DNA of 64,000 nt from Corynebacterium pseudodiphtheriticum DSM 44287. GTDB taxonomy: Bacteria > Actinomycetota > Actinomycetes > Mycobacteriales > Mycobacteriaceae. The notes beneath the pieces were generated by a model. The model was not told the DNA's origin and made no database searches. It was given only the letters and a program-made list of their open reading frames with translations. The stretch covers positions 1 through 64,000 of the forward strand of contig NZ_JIAH01000001.1 of the NCBI RefSeq assembly GCF_000688415.1, given 5' to 3'. Position numbers and translations under genes: made by a program. Each line of letters begins with the position of its first letter. Position 1 is the first letter of the stretch. This document shows positions 43,319 to 53,052 of the stretch, one piece after another.

Positions 43319-44200
43319 CTATTTCTTTATTTGCTTGGCCAGATCGCGTAAAACTGTAGAAAAACTACTTGCTGTGGAGGAAACCCGCTCCGGTAGTTCT
43401 GCCAGAGCAGAGTCCCGTAGGCTGTGCGACCCAAACGAGACCAGTGTCGAGCTCATCTCTTTCACTTGTTTGCTGCGGTGCGCAAGACCCCATTTCGTGA
43501 CCTCGGCTAGGGAATCCGTGACAAACGAGCCATCCAACTTGGATTCGCCATATTCACGCTCAGTAAAAGTAATAGGAACTTCAGCAATCACGAAGCCAGC
43601 TTGGATAGCACGACGAGCGAGATCCACTTGGAAAATATAACCGGCATTCGAGAGCTCTTCTAGGTCTATAGCCTCGAGCACTTCGCGGCGATATGCGCGG
43701 TAGCCAGCTGTCATGTCAGATAACCCGGCGCCGAGCGCTAGAGAAATGTACGCATTGCCACCGCGAGAAAGCCATTCCCGATTTTTCGGCCAATTAACTA
43801 CTTCCCCGCCTGGAACATAGCGAGAACCGATGACTGCGTCTTCCCCATTATCGATTGCATTCAGAAGTAGATGAAGTTGCTCTGGAGCGTGCGAGCCGTC
43901 TGCATCCATTTCACACAGAACCTGGTAATCACGCTCTAAGCCCCAGATAAATCCCGCCACATAGGCACCGCATAAGCCGCCTTTGCCTGCGCGGTGCAGC
44001 ACATGCACTTGTTCATCAGTGCTGGCGAGTTTGTCTGCGAGCTCGCCAGTTCCATCCGGCGAATTATCGTCGACTACAAGCACGTTGACGTCGGACTGTG
44101 CCTTGCGCAATCGACCGACAATCCGAGGTAAATTCTCTTTTTCGTTATAGGTCGGAATGATTACGAGAGTCTTCGCAGACGGTGCGGCGGACTCAGCCAT
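43319..44200 (-). CDS. ppm1: Polyprenol-phosphate mannosyltransferase Ppm1
   Basis: A 293-residue GT2 enzyme transferring mannose from GDP-mannose to polyprenyl phosphate, the donor for lipomannan, LAM and protein O-mannosylation. Motifs: [16 protein letters not shown] at 10-25, [14 protein letters not shown], the DxD-type [24 protein letters not shown], and [13 protein letters not shown]. The last ~60 residues are an extra tail with no membrane helix. In mycobacteria it is fused to the Lnt-like domain; in corynebacteria, as here, the two are adjacent genes (seven-base gap). Confidence 0.94.
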   Translation of the reverse strand: MAESAAPSAKTLVIIPTYNEKENLPRIVGRLRKAQSDVNVLVVDDNSPDGTGELADKLASTDEQVHVLHRAGKGGLCGAYVAGFIWGLERDYQVLCEMDADGSHAPEQLHLLLNAIDNGEDAVIGSRYVPGGEVVNWPKNREWLSRGGNAYISLALGAGLSDMTAGYRAYRREVLEAIDLEELSNAGYIFQVDLARRAIQAGFVIAEVPITFTEREYGESKLDGSFVTDSLAEVTKWGLAHRSKQVKEMSSTLVSFGSHSLRDSALAELPERVSSTASSFSTVLRDLAKQIKK

Positions 44201-44207
44201 GGCGGGT

Positions 44208-45890
44208 TTACTCCTTCACGCGACGACGTATCACAGCAAGAATACCCAATACTACTCCCATGAGAACCATCGCCAGTTCAAGCATCTGCCCCACGCGCAC
44301 TGCTGGGGTTATCCCTGAGCGTAACGGTAAAGTAGCGACGAGATGATTCGCTTCGAAAATCTCCGTGTCAGCCAGCACGTTTCCCGCTGGATCTACTAAT
44401 GCGGAAACTCCGCTAGTGGCGGGTACAACCATCGCCCGGTCGGTTTCAATTGCTCGCATTCGCGACATCGCCAATTGCTGATAAGTCATATCCGTAAAAC
44501 CGAAAGTCGCGTTGTTTGTCGGAGACGTCAGAATACTTGCACCGTTATTTATGGACCGACGAAAAGCTTCGTCAAAAGCTACTTCGTAGCAGGTGGCCAC
44601 ACCTACCGCTACATCGCCGTGGTCCGTCGTGATATCAGCGCCGCCAGTAGGGATTTGCAACACACCATTGCCATCACCAGGGGCGAAGTTGCCGGCCATC
44701 TCGGCGTATTCCGATAGTTTTTCGAAGAAACCACGCATGGGCAATGTCTCACCGAAAGGCTGCAGATAAACCTTATCGTGGAACTCCCCTGGCCTCATGC
44801 CTTGTACTTGATGCGTGCGCGTTGGTTCTGAAGAATCTGCTGGAGTCTCTTCCGGTGATTGATCGTATTCCGGTAGAAAGGTCTGCATCGTGTTATACGG
44901 GCGCCCTTCGCGATGAGTAATAGTGCCGACGACCACAGGTGTGCCAACAGCTGAAACAGCGCTAGCAATCGCCTCGTAAGCTTCCCGGTCACTAAAAGGA
45001 TTGACATCGGAAGAATTCTCTGGCCAGATCACGAGATCAAGTTGGTCGGCCTGCTCTGCAAGCTTCTTGGTTTCCCGCACGTGGTTATGCAAAACTGCGC
45101 TTCGCTGCGCCGCGAAATCGAGGCCTAACCGAGGAACGTTTCCTTGCACAGCTGCAACCTTGATCTCAGCGAAAGTATTTTCGGGTCGGTGCAAATTAAA
45201 GGTGGCAATCGCACCACCAAGTAAAGGCACAATGACCATAGCGACGCTCACGGCACGCAACCAGGTAGTTCGACTAGATGATATACGTGTGCGCGTTGAG
45301 ACAGCGAGCTGGGTGATTCCCACACCGATCAACAACGTTGCGACGGTCACTAAAGCCGGACCACCCCACTGCGCCAGCCCGGCTAGAGGGCCGGCAACCT
45401 GCCCCCAGGCAAGACGCACCCAGGCAAACCCACCAAACGGAAATGAGCTGCGAGCAAATTCAATAGCCAAATACCAGAAAGGGAATGCCAGAAAACCCCA
45501 CGTTGAACGTGCAAGAGCGACACCGCCAAGACCAGTAAGAATTGCGTACAGTGAACACACCACGGCTAATGCGATATATGGTGGACTGCCGACAAATTCT
45601 CCGATCCACGGCAATAGCAGCAAATAACAGGCCATCGCGTGCACGAAACCGAACAATGCACCTTGCGCCATGCTCGGGCGTTGTGGTCGATAGCTTGTCG
45701 TTTGGGGTATACGGCCTGGGTACCGGCCGAGGTTTTCCCGGCTAGCACTTCCCGGCCACGGCATAAGCACAAAATAAAACAGACCAGCAGCGATTATGCC
45801 AGCAGGCCACCAACCAAGTGGTTCATAAGACGTATAAGCCACGGCACCGGATAGCGCGGCCAACAATATGCGGAAAACGAATGCGAACAT
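44208..45890 (-). CDS. lnt: Apolipoprotein N-acyltransferase
   Basis: A 560-residue membrane enzyme that adds the third acyl chain to lipoproteins. About six N-terminal helices (1-225), then a nitrilase-fold domain with Glu in [12 protein letters not shown], Lys in [11 protein letters not shown] and nucleophile Cys in [12 protein letters not shown], and a final helix (about 530-550). All three catalytic residues are kept. A Pro/Arg-rich loop ([12 protein letters not shown]) lies between early helices. It is upstream of ppm1 in the same unit, corresponding to the N-terminal half of mycobacterial Ppm1. The C. glutamicum equivalent interacts with Ppm1. Confidence 0.93.
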   Translation of the reverse strand: MFAFVFRILLAALSGAVAYTSYEPLGWWPAGIIAAGLFYFVLMPWPGSASRENLGRYPGRIPQTTSYRPQRPSMAQGALFGFVHAMACYLLLLPWIGEFVGSPPYIALAVVCSLYAILTGLGGVALARSTWGFLAFPFWYLAIEFARSSFPFGGFAWVRLAWGQVAGPLAGLAQWGGPALVTVATLLIGVGITQLAVSTRTRISSSRTTWLRAVSVAMVIVPLLGGAIATFNLHRPENTFAEIKVAAVQGNVPRLGLDFAAQRSAVLHNHVRETKKLAEQADQLDLVIWPENSSDVNPFSDREAYEAIASAVSAVGTPVVVGTITHREGRPYNTMQTFLPEYDQSPEETPADSSEPTRTHQVQGMRPGEFHDKVYLQPFGETLPMRGFFEKLSEYAEMAGNFAPGDGNGVLQIPTGGADITTDHGDVAVGVATCYEVAFDEAFRRSINNGASILTSPTNNATFGFTDMTYQQLAMSRMRAIETDRAMVVPATSGVSALVDPAGNVLADTEIFEANHLVATLPLRSGITPAVRVGQMLELAMVLMGVVLGILAVIRRRVKE

Positions 45891-45940
45891 CGTGAGTTTC
45901 GGGCCTAATCAACAGTGGTAACAGTGATGGACGTTAAGGT

Positions 45941-46612
45941 TTATTTCGGCTTATTATCGCCGGAGGCACTAGATTCTTCCCCACCGTCCCTGCGGTCAGA
46001 AAAATCCTCTGGGTTCATCGACTCTGACCATTTGCGAAGCTCATCTTCATCAAGCACATCATCGTTGCTAGTCGACGAGACACCGGAGGAAGCTGCTGAT
46101 TGTTGATTGCTAGCAGCAGCTCCCCTAGGAAAACCGAAGCTACCGTAGCTAGAGTGTTTCCGAGCAGTGGGCGAAGCTTGGAAAAAACGCACTCCGAGTT
46201 TTTCCACTCTGCGATACATCCGGCCTAGCAAAAAGCCGCGGATAATTGGTCGGGTCAGTGGAAAAACCAGTAATAAACCTAGGATTGCAGTAGCAAACCC
46301 CGGAATGCTGAGCAATAACGCACCAGCTAAGGTCAGGCCAATATCTCCGGCAGATTTTCGGTTCTGACCATGCGCACTCATGTTCTGCGCATCGTCGGTA
46401 ACAGCATCACGTTGAGCGTGCAGACGCTGCACTAATGATGCTTGCGTGGCTGCGATACGGCGAATTTCGATCCGGGTGATGATAACTCCAAGCACCACGG
46501 TGCCGAACAACGCGATCAACGCCCACCCAAAGCCAATTAGGCTCGCTACTGCCCAAAAAGCAAAGATTTCGGCAAGCATGTAGAAAAAGAACATCACGAA
46601 TGGCATGTTCAC
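45941..46612 (-). CDS. fxsA: FxsA-family membrane protein
   Basis: A 223-residue FxsA protein. It has three to four membrane segments (about 5-50 and 75-115), with FWAVASLIGFGWALIALFG and SIPGFATAILGLLLVFPLTR as typical blocks, then a cytoplasmic Ser/Asp-rich tail of ~90 residues. E. coli FxsA suppresses phage F exclusion; the physiological role is unknown. Position upstream of lnt-ppm1 matches Rv2053c. The acidic tail has low complexity. Confidence 0.85.
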   Translation of the reverse strand: MNMPFVMFFFYMLAEIFAFWAVASLIGFGWALIALFGTVVLGVIITRIEIRRIAATQASLVQRLHAQRDAVTDDAQNMSAHGQNRKSAGDIGLTLAGALLLSIPGFATAILGLLLVFPLTRPIIRGFLLGRMYRRVEKLGVRFFQASPTARKHSSYGSFGFPRGAAASNQQSAASSGVSSTSNDDVLDEDELRKWSESMNPEDFSDRRDGGEESSASGDNKPK

Positions 46613-46630
46613 TACCCTACCTGCAAGTTC

Positions 46631-49441
46631 TTAACTTCCAATAGCCACCACGCCGCGGTTAATCGAGGCAATGGCTTGGCCCGCTGTCCGCTTTATCTCG
46701 GAACTATAACCTGTCTTCGCTACCTGCTGAAGCAGGTCGATGACCTGCCGGCACCATCGTACAAAGTCACCCGGGGTTAGCTCTGCGCCGGATTCAGCAG
46801 CCGCAGCCAAACAGTATCCCAATGGTGCTCCTGCACACCATTGGTGGATGGCGATGCTAAAGCCTGGTTCTGGTTCGCGAGTATGCGGGAGCCCATGCCG
46901 AGATTCGTCGCTAATGAGTTCTTCCCACAACCGCATGGTGTTCTCCATGGCACTGGTCATGGCATCGGTGACGCCGTCGAAAAGCTGGCCGCCGGTGGCT
47001 CTCCGGTTCTCGAACGTACACAGAGAAACCACGCCAGCTAATTCTGCTGGATCTAATTCTTGCCAAATGCCCCGTTTAAGGCATTGCGCAATCAGCAAAT
47101 CGGAAGCATTGTGCACCTGGGCCAGTTTTTCGCCTTCAATACTCACCACCGGCTCGCCGTCGACGATATCGACGTAGTCGAGTTCGGTCAGCAAATCGAC
47201 AATGCGCCGAAGCATATCGCCCAAAGTTTCTGTGGCTTTGTCTACGGTGGCTCGTAGTTTGTCGAGCTCACCTTTTCTGCGCAAGTATTTTTGTGCCAAC
47301 TGCGTGAGTTGCTCGCGTTCCATCGCCGGCCACGCATGCGCTGGGTGTTTCTTCATCTGGGTGCGTAGATCCTTGATGCGCTCAGTGTCGCGGATCCGGG
47401 CGCGTAGCTTCATTTTCTTTGGCCGCGGGTAATCCTCCCTGGCGAACTTGTCGACGACGATGTGGTTGTGGCGTCGCGGATTTTTCAAAGCCTTGCCAGG
47501 TAGCTTCATCTTTCCTACCAGCGCGGGAGGATTGTCGAAGCCGCTCGCGTCGATGCGAGCTGACCAACCCTTTTCTGTGGTGATCCAGGGGCGCGGGTCT
47601 GCGGTTTGGTTAGCTGGGGTGTTGACCACCGCCAGAACGGGACGCTTTTTGCTCGGTAGTGCGATGACATCGCCGGGTTGTAGCTTTGCCAATATAGCCC
47701 GGGTTTCGTCGCCTCGTTCGTCTTTGGCGCGTGATTTCAGCGATTTTTCTTCTACACTGAGTCGCTTGCGTAACTCAACATATTCAGACAGCAACTGCGC
47801 CGGATCTTGGTCATCGGTTGACGGCGGCGCGAAGGCAGCGATTGCCTCATTGAGTTGCTCGCGTAGCTTCTCGACGCGATGCACAGCGCGCTCAATTTCG
47901 CGGGTTTCTTCCACTACGGAGCCATCGGCCTGATACTGCGCAAAAGACTTCTCGAGTAGCCGCAGAGAATCATCCATACCCAGATTATTGAGCAAATTGA
48001 TGGCCATGTTGTAGCCAGGCTCAAACGTGGAAATCAATGGGTACGTACGTGTAGATGCCAGCCCTGCTACGCGTTGTGGATCCATTGCCGGGGCCCATTG
48101 CACAATGGCATTACCCAAGGTGTCGATGCCTCGCCGGCCAGCACGACCGGTCAGCTGAGTGTACTGTCCTGGGGTGAGATCAACGTGTGCTTCACCGTTA
48201 AACTTCACGAGTTTTTCAAGCACGACGCTGCGGGCGGGCATGTTAATGCCTAGCGCAAGGGTTTCTGTGGCAAAAACCGCGCGGACTAAGCCTCGGACGA
48301 ATAGCTTCTCGACGATATGCCGGAATGCTGGCAGCATGCCGGCGTGATGAGCTGCAAAACCTCGGATTAATGCCTTGCGCCACTGTGAGAAACGGAGAAC
48401 TTCCAGATCTTCGTGTGGAATCCCCTCGACGCCTGCATCGATGACCTCGGCGATTATACGCTGCTCGTCTTCGTCAGTCAGAACCATCTTGGACCGCAAA
48501 CACTGGTGCAAAGCACCATCACAGCCGGCTCGAGAGAAGATGAAAATGATCGCGGGTAGCATATTTTGACCCTGCAGGATTCGGAGTACTTCTGGTCGGC
48601 CCAACGGGCGGTAACGGTCTTGTGGGCGGACGTTTCCGCTGCGAGAATTTCCCGTGCCTGCCGTAGTACGAGAACGAAAGCCCTGTCCTGGGCGGAAATC
48701 ATCACGACCGTCGGCCGCATCGCCTGCTTCTAGGCGAGCAACGCGTCGCTGTAGCTCAGGGTTTACTTCGGCTGGTTCACTCGTCGTCGGCCCCTCAATA
48801 GCTGGTGTTCCCGGGGCGAATAGTGGATAGACTTTTTGTCCGATTAGCATCCACTGCTCGAGGGGCACTGGGCGGTGTTCAGAAACGATGACTTCGGTAT
48901 CGCCCCGTACGGTAGAAAGCCAGCGACCGAATTCTTCCGAATTCGATACTGTGGCTGATAATCCGATGATCGAGATATGCTCCTCAAGGTTGAGGATCAC
49001 CTCTTCCCAGACAGCACCACGGGCTTGATCTGCGAGAAAATGGATTTCGTCCATCACCACATGCGTGAGTCGATCAAGCGCTGGTGATTTCGCATAGATC
49101 ATGTTGCGTAGGACTTCGGTAGTCATTACGACGATGTCAGCATCCGGTTGGAAAGAGACATCGCCGGTAAGTAAACCGACTGCATCTTCACCGTGAATCG
49201 CTACTAGATCGTGAAATTTCTGGTTGCTTAAGGCTTTAATCGGCGTTGTGTAAAAGCATTTTGTGCCGCGCGACAACGCCAACGAGACGGCAAATTCTCC
49301 GACGATAGTTTTGCCAGCACCAGTGGGTGCGCATACCAAGACACCGCGCCCGTTTTCGACTGCCCTGCACCCCTGGACTTGAAATGGATCGAGCTCATAA
49401 GTGAGTTGGCTGCGGAAGGTTTCAAAATGGGTGCTTGTCAT
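46631..49441 (-). CDS. helY: Ski2/Mtr4-like DEAD/DEAH helicase HelY
   Basis: A 936-residue superfamily-2 helicase (Rv2092c equivalent). Motifs: GVLVCAPTGAGKTIV (I), TPIKALSNQ (Ia), VMDEIHFLAD (DEIH, II), GLSATVSNSEEF (III), FIFSRAGCD (IV), FATETLALGINMPA (V), QLTGRAGRRG (VI). Between III and IV is a low-complexity insert (residues ~225-285). After motif VI come winged-helix, KOW-like and helical DSHCT domains as in exosome helicases. It probably unwinds structured RNA. It is 11 bases downstream of tatC. Confidence 0.93.
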   Translation of the reverse strand: MTSTHFETFRSQLTYELDPFQVQGCRAVENGRGVLVCAPTGAGKTIVGEFAVSLALSRGTKCFYTTPIKALSNQKFHDLVAIHGEDAVGLLTGDVSFQPDADIVVMTTEVLRNMIYAKSPALDRLTHVVMDEIHFLADQARGAVWEEVILNLEEHISIIGLSATVSNSEEFGRWLSTVRGDTEVIVSEHRPVPLEQWMLIGQKVYPLFAPGTPAIEGPTTSEPAEVNPELQRRVARLEAGDAADGRDDFRPGQGFRSRTTAGTGNSRSGNVRPQDRYRPLGRPEVLRILQGQNMLPAIIFIFSRAGCDGALHQCLRSKMVLTDEDEQRIIAEVIDAGVEGIPHEDLEVLRFSQWRKALIRGFAAHHAGMLPAFRHIVEKLFVRGLVRAVFATETLALGINMPARSVVLEKLVKFNGEAHVDLTPGQYTQLTGRAGRRGIDTLGNAIVQWAPAMDPQRVAGLASTRTYPLISTFEPGYNMAINLLNNLGMDDSLRLLEKSFAQYQADGSVVEETREIERAVHRVEKLREQLNEAIAAFAPPSTDDQDPAQLLSEYVELRKRLSVEEKSLKSRAKDERGDETRAILAKLQPGDVIALPSKKRPVLAVVNTPANQTADPRPWITTEKGWSARIDASGFDNPPALVGKMKLPGKALKNPRRHNHIVVDKFAREDYPRPKKMKLRARIRDTERIKDLRTQMKKHPAHAWPAMEREQLTQLAQKYLRRKGELDKLRATVDKATETLGDMLRRIVDLLTELDYVDIVDGEPVVSIEGEKLAQVHNASDLLIAQCLKRGIWQELDPAELAGVVSLCTFENRRATGGQLFDGVTDAMTSAMENTMRLWEELISDESRHGLPHTREPEPGFSIAIHQWCAGAPLGYCLAAAAESGAELTPGDFVRWCRQVIDLLQQVAKTGYSSEIKRTAGQAIASINRGVVAIGS

Positions 49442-49452
49442 AATTACCTAGG

Positions 49453-50574
49453 CTACAAAATATCGTCGAAACTAGAACCGTGGCCCCGGGAGTATTGCAG
49501 ATTGCCCCGTGATTGACTGCTGGAGTCAACCACTGCTTCCGGGGTGGCAACAGAACCTGCTGCAGGGGTGCGTTCTGGCTGATAATCCAGCGGGGAAGCT
49601 TTTTCGTCGTCCAGCTGCGACCAATCTGGCTCGTTTTTTGCCCGCCGTTTGTCATTGATTCGGCAGAACTGGAAGGAAATCTCAACTAGTAAAATAATCG
49701 CGACCGCTAGAATCGTCAGCGAATATGGATCCTGCGCAGGGGTGATGAGCGCAGAAAAAATGAAGATCAGCACGATGGTATGGCGGCGTTTCGTCCGCAC
49801 TGCTTCATAGCGTAAAATGCCGACAATGTTCAGCATAACGATGACCAGCGGGATTTCGAAGCTAACCCCAAAAATCACCATGATTGCGACTACAAAACTA
49901 AAATATTCTTGACCGGTCAGTGCCGCTGTCTGGAAGTCTGATCCAATGGTAAGAAGATAATTCAGGCCAAGGGACAAAGAAAAATAAGCCAACACGGTAC
50001 CAGCCAAAAACAGAATAACCGCGATGGTCACGAAGCTGAAAGTCCAGCGCCGTTCATTACGCAGCAACCCTGGAGTAATGAATTTCCAAATCTGGTAGAG
50101 CCACACCGGAGCAGCCAAAACAGTGCCTGCGAGCGCACCAATTTTCAGACGCAACATGAACATTTCCATCGCGCTTGTTGCCAAAAGACGACACTCGCCA
50201 GAAGCAGTAAAATCTGCGCGTAGCTCCGGGTCAACACCACAATATGGGCCGCGTAAAATCTCGCCGAGTGCTGGTATCGGCCCCGGCGCGTTTTGGTACC
50301 AGATAAAGCCGATGATGGCTCCGACGATTACCGCGAGTGTGGAAATAATCACTCTCCGGCGTAACTCTTTGAGATGCTCCACGAGCGACATGTCCCCCGT
50401 CGGAGACTTTTTCTTGCGTTTCGCGCGTACTCGGGATAGCAAGCTAGCTCTGCCGTGCAGCAATCCGCTGCGTTTGGCGCGCGAGGCACGCTGAGATCGC
50501 CCCGGCAGGCTAGTGCCTGCCGGCGGCTGCGTGTTTGGGCGAGCCGGTTGTGGCTGAGATTGCGGAGACGTCAT
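49453..50574 (-). CDS. tatC: Twin-arginine translocase TatC
   Basis: A 373-residue TatC with six membrane helices (about 74-310). Core motifs are VEHLKELRRRV, KFITPGLLRNERR, FGVSFEIPLVIVML and ALITPAQDPYSLTILA. It recognises twin-arginine signal peptides together with TatA/B. The ~60-residue N-terminal extension is Gln/Pro/Arg/Lys-rich; an ATG at residue 62 could be the true start, but the region just before it (GLLHGRASLLSRVRAKRK) matches the short N-terminus of mycobacterial TatC, so some upstream sequence is real. The C-terminal tail is polar. It is 80 bases after tatA. Confidence 0.92.
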   Translation of the reverse strand: MTSPQSQPQPARPNTQPPAGTSLPGRSQRASRAKRSGLLHGRASLLSRVRAKRKKKSPTGDMSLVEHLKELRRRVIISTLAVIVGAIIGFIWYQNAPGPIPALGEILRGPYCGVDPELRADFTASGECRLLATSAMEMFMLRLKIGALAGTVLAAPVWLYQIWKFITPGLLRNERRWTFSFVTIAVILFLAGTVLAYFSLSLGLNYLLTIGSDFQTAALTGQEYFSFVVAIMVIFGVSFEIPLVIVMLNIVGILRYEAVRTKRRHTIVLIFIFSALITPAQDPYSLTILAVAIILLVEISFQFCRINDKRRAKNEPDWSQLDDEKASPLDYQPERTPAAGSVATPEAVVDSSSQSRGNLQYSRGHGSSFDDIL

Positions 50575-50654
50575 GACCTCACCAGTAAGAGACCCGTATG
50601 TGAGTCGAATGATTTGAACAGCGCTGTGTTGGCGCTGATAAAGTTAGTGCCGTT

Positions 50655-50978
50655 CTAGTTCTGCGACCGTGGTTGGTTTTCAGGCTTGTTCCAAAAGTCT
50701 TCAGCGTTTGTATTCGGTTGCTGCTGGGACTGATTCTGGTAGTTTTGCTGCGGCTGTTGTTGCTGGAAACTCTGCTGGTTAATGGCCTGCTGCTGGTGTT
50801 GCTGCGCGTTATGCGTGTTCTGGTACTGAGCGTCGTCATTACTCATCTCGCGCATTTCTGATTTCAGAATGCGTGTAGAGCGGCCAACCGAGCGCGCCAG
50901 GTCAGGCAATTTTTTTGCGCCAAAAAGCAGCAGGATAATGACCAGGATCAACAAAATTTGTGTGGGGCTGATAGTCAT
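50655..50978 (-). CDS. tatA: Twin-arginine translocase TatA
   Basis: A 107-residue pore-forming Tat subunit. One N-terminal helix (MTISPTQILLILVIILLLFG) leads into the hinge FGAKKLPDLARSVG and an amphipathic helix. The remaining ~60 residues are a Gln/Asn-rich low-complexity tail (QQHQQQAINQQSFQQQQ). ATG 50978 follows GAAAGG; the longer frame adds MRKARF. It is the first gene of tatA-tatC, downstream of pafC. Confidence 0.93.
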   Translation of the reverse strand: MTISPTQILLILVIILLLFGAKKLPDLARSVGRSTRILKSEMREMSNDDAQYQNTHNAQQHQQQAINQQSFQQQQPQQNYQNQSQQQPNTNAEDFWNKPENQPRSQN

Positions 50979-51041
50979 GAATCGCGCCTTTCTCAACGTC
51001 TCGACTATCGCTTGAACGTCGTGCGATAGTCAGGCGAGTAT

Positions 51042-52043
51042 TTAAGATTTATTCGTATCAACCATACTATAACGCTGTATTCCAACCTGGGCGCGTTCGT
51101 GGACTGCGTCGACAAGATCTTTCGGGCCTAGCACTCGAACTCGGTCGGCGTGGCTGAGTGCGAAACGCGTAAACCACGAGGTGCTGCCAATAGGCATGGT
51201 GGCTTTCACCCAAGCTTTCTGGTCATCGGCAGCGGGGCACGGGGGCGTTTCGTCTTGTCTTTTCATATCGTATTCATCGAGCATCCACAGCGCGTCTGGA
51301 GAAACTGCAAGCGTGGCTGTAGTGCTGTCCCGAAACCCGAAGGGGTCTTCGCTAGAGAACTGCAGCTTTCGCGTGCGTGGACGGGCTGGTTCTGGCAAAA
51401 TTTCCACGTTTCTCATTCGGTCCACGCGGAAATTGCGATGTTCACCGTACTGTTCGACAAATGCCGTCAGGTACGCAACATCGCCTCGGATAAAAATCCG
51501 AGCTGGGTCCACTGTTCTGGTACTCGTACTATTTGACGAGGCTGACCAATAATCAAACTGCACTCGTCTTTTCGTGTGTAGCGCTTGCGCGATGCGGTAC
51601 TGTACATCTTCTGTTGCAGAAGAATGTTCTGCAATACCGTCGTAGATTGCACGGGAACGGTCATCCATAATTGATCGCAATTTTTCTGCTGCTGAAGCGA
51701 CAGCTGACCGGTCCACCAACCCGGGCATTGTTTCGAGCACTTCAACGGTTAGCAGAAGGGCCCCCGCTTCGGTCGGTGTGAGACGCAAAGATGAATCCAT
51801 CCCTTGGTCATCGTGAATCACCACGCCTTTGGTCAGTTCGTAGCTTAGGTCGATGAGATCCTGTGTTTGCGTGCTAATTCCACTGCAGTGCAGCCTTTCT
51901 AAGGCTCGTACCAGTTCGTCTGGGCTGAGCCCGAGATCTTTCGCCGCTTCGAAGATACTCCGTTCGGGATGTGCTTTGAAGTATGGCACCAAGTTGAGCG
52001 ATTGGACCAGTGCCACAAGTTTTTCTGGTGAATCTGTATTCAT
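51042..52043 (-). CDS. pafC: WYL-domain transcription regulator PafC
   Basis: A 333-residue protein with an N-terminal winged helix (LVPYFKAHPERSIFEAAKDLGLS region) and a WYL domain (about 150-310; RRVQFDYWSASSN, PARIFIRGDVAYLTAF). PafB and PafC form an activator of DNA-damage genes in mycobacteria, acting independently of LexA. It overlaps pafB by four bases (ATGA), consistent with a fixed heterodimer. The name comes from the Pup ligase locus although it has no role in pupylation. Confidence 0.9.
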   Translation of the reverse strand: MNTDSPEKLVALVQSLNLVPYFKAHPERSIFEAAKDLGLSPDELVRALERLHCSGISTQTQDLIDLSYELTKGVVIHDDQGMDSSLRLTPTEAGALLLTVEVLETMPGLVDRSAVASAAEKLRSIMDDRSRAIYDGIAEHSSATEDVQYRIAQALHTKRRVQFDYWSASSNSTSTRTVDPARIFIRGDVAYLTAFVEQYGEHRNFRVDRMRNVEILPEPARPRTRKLQFSSEDPFGFRDSTTATLAVSPDALWMLDEYDMKRQDETPPCPAADDQKAWVKATMPIGSTSWFTRFALSHADRVRVLGPKDLVDAVHERAQVGIQRYSMVDTNKS

Positions 52044-53047
52044 CGGGCACCTGCTTTCTGCAGCAAACGGCTGACCTGCTCACGAATGTCTTTTGGTTGT
52101 TCTACGACAGCTTCTGCAGCATAAGCGGCACATGTGCGTATCAACCATTCACGGTCGGCTCCTTTGATAAACAACCGGATTTCGTCAGAGGCATCTACTT
52201 CCTGGGTTTCGTCTGCGGCTTCTTCTAGCGGCGGTGCTGCTTGTCGACGGCTGCGGATCGTAGCGTCGGCTACGTCGCGAACAGCCAGGGTCTTTTCGAC
52301 GATTTCGCGCAGTGAGCCACTCGGTTCAGTGTGTGTAGCGACTTCACGTGAGCGCCGGATGTCGCTTATCCGCGTAGAACGAAAAGACCGCTCAGCTTGC
52401 CGGTCTACATCCCATCCCACGACGTATAGCCGGTTGTGATGCGGGACAATTCCCCATAAGTCCATGGTGCGTCGTTGAATTTTTGCACCGGAATGGTGCT
52501 GGTAGTTAAAAGAAATGCGCAGCTTGTGTGCCACTCCAGTCAAGATCGCCCGTAAAACCTCTGGGTCCAAGCTTGTGATGTCGTTAATTGCGAGGTATCC
52601 GGCCCCCGGGGTGATCTCGCGGCGAGCGCCAGATGCTGCAAGCTTCGTCCACCCAGCGGCACTTAACGCACCTAACCCACTGTTTCGTCCGACTTCACTG
52701 GCGATTCCCAGGACGGTCGCTTCTTCTGGCGTAAACGACACTTCCGGCAGCCGGTAGGACTCCGGGTTGAGCCGGTAACTTGGCCCATTCTCCCCCGCGG
52801 AACTATCAATGTGTACGCCCGCTCGAGCAAGCGTTGCTACATCACGCTGTAGTTGCATGCGGAAACTGTGCTTGTTTTCGTGATAACCCGCTACGTTGGC
52901 ATGAATCCACTCCGCGCTACGGCTGGGATTACCACCCGATTGGGCAGCTCCTTGCAGCGCAAACGTGAGGTTAGTCAACCGTTCGACAGCAGCATCATAG
53001 CGTGGGCCGGTTTTCGGTCGCTGTGCAGGTGTTGCGGCTGCCGCCAT
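52040..53047 (-). CDS. pafB: WYL-domain transcription regulator PafB
   Basis: A 335-residue partner of PafC. It has a winged helix (RLTNLTFALQGAAQSGGN, about 20-95) and a WYL domain whose core reads LRISFNYQHHSGAK and LWGIVPHHNRLYVVGWD. It binds promoters of the mitomycin-responsive PafBC regulon. ATG 53047 is chosen because GGAG lies eight bases upstream; GTG 53056 overlaps pafA by four bases and has no ribosome-binding site. An acidic insert (EEAADETQEVDASD) lies near residue 280. Confidence 0.9.
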   Translation of the reverse strand: MAAAATPAQRPKTGPRYDAAVERLTNLTFALQGAAQSGGNPSRSAEWIHANVAGYHENKHSFRMQLQRDVATLARAGVHIDSSAGENGPSYRLNPESYRLPEVSFTPEEATVLGIASEVGRNSGLGALSAAGWTKLAASGARREITPGAGYLAINDITSLDPEVLRAILTGVAHKLRISFNYQHHSGAKIQRRTMDLWGIVPHHNRLYVVGWDVDRQAERSFRSTRISDIRRSREVATHTEPSGSLREIVEKTLAVRDVADATIRSRRQAAPPLEEAADETQEVDASDEIRLFIKGADREWLIRTCAAYAAEAVVEQPKDIREQVSRLLQKAGAR

Positions 53048-53052
53048 TAAGC

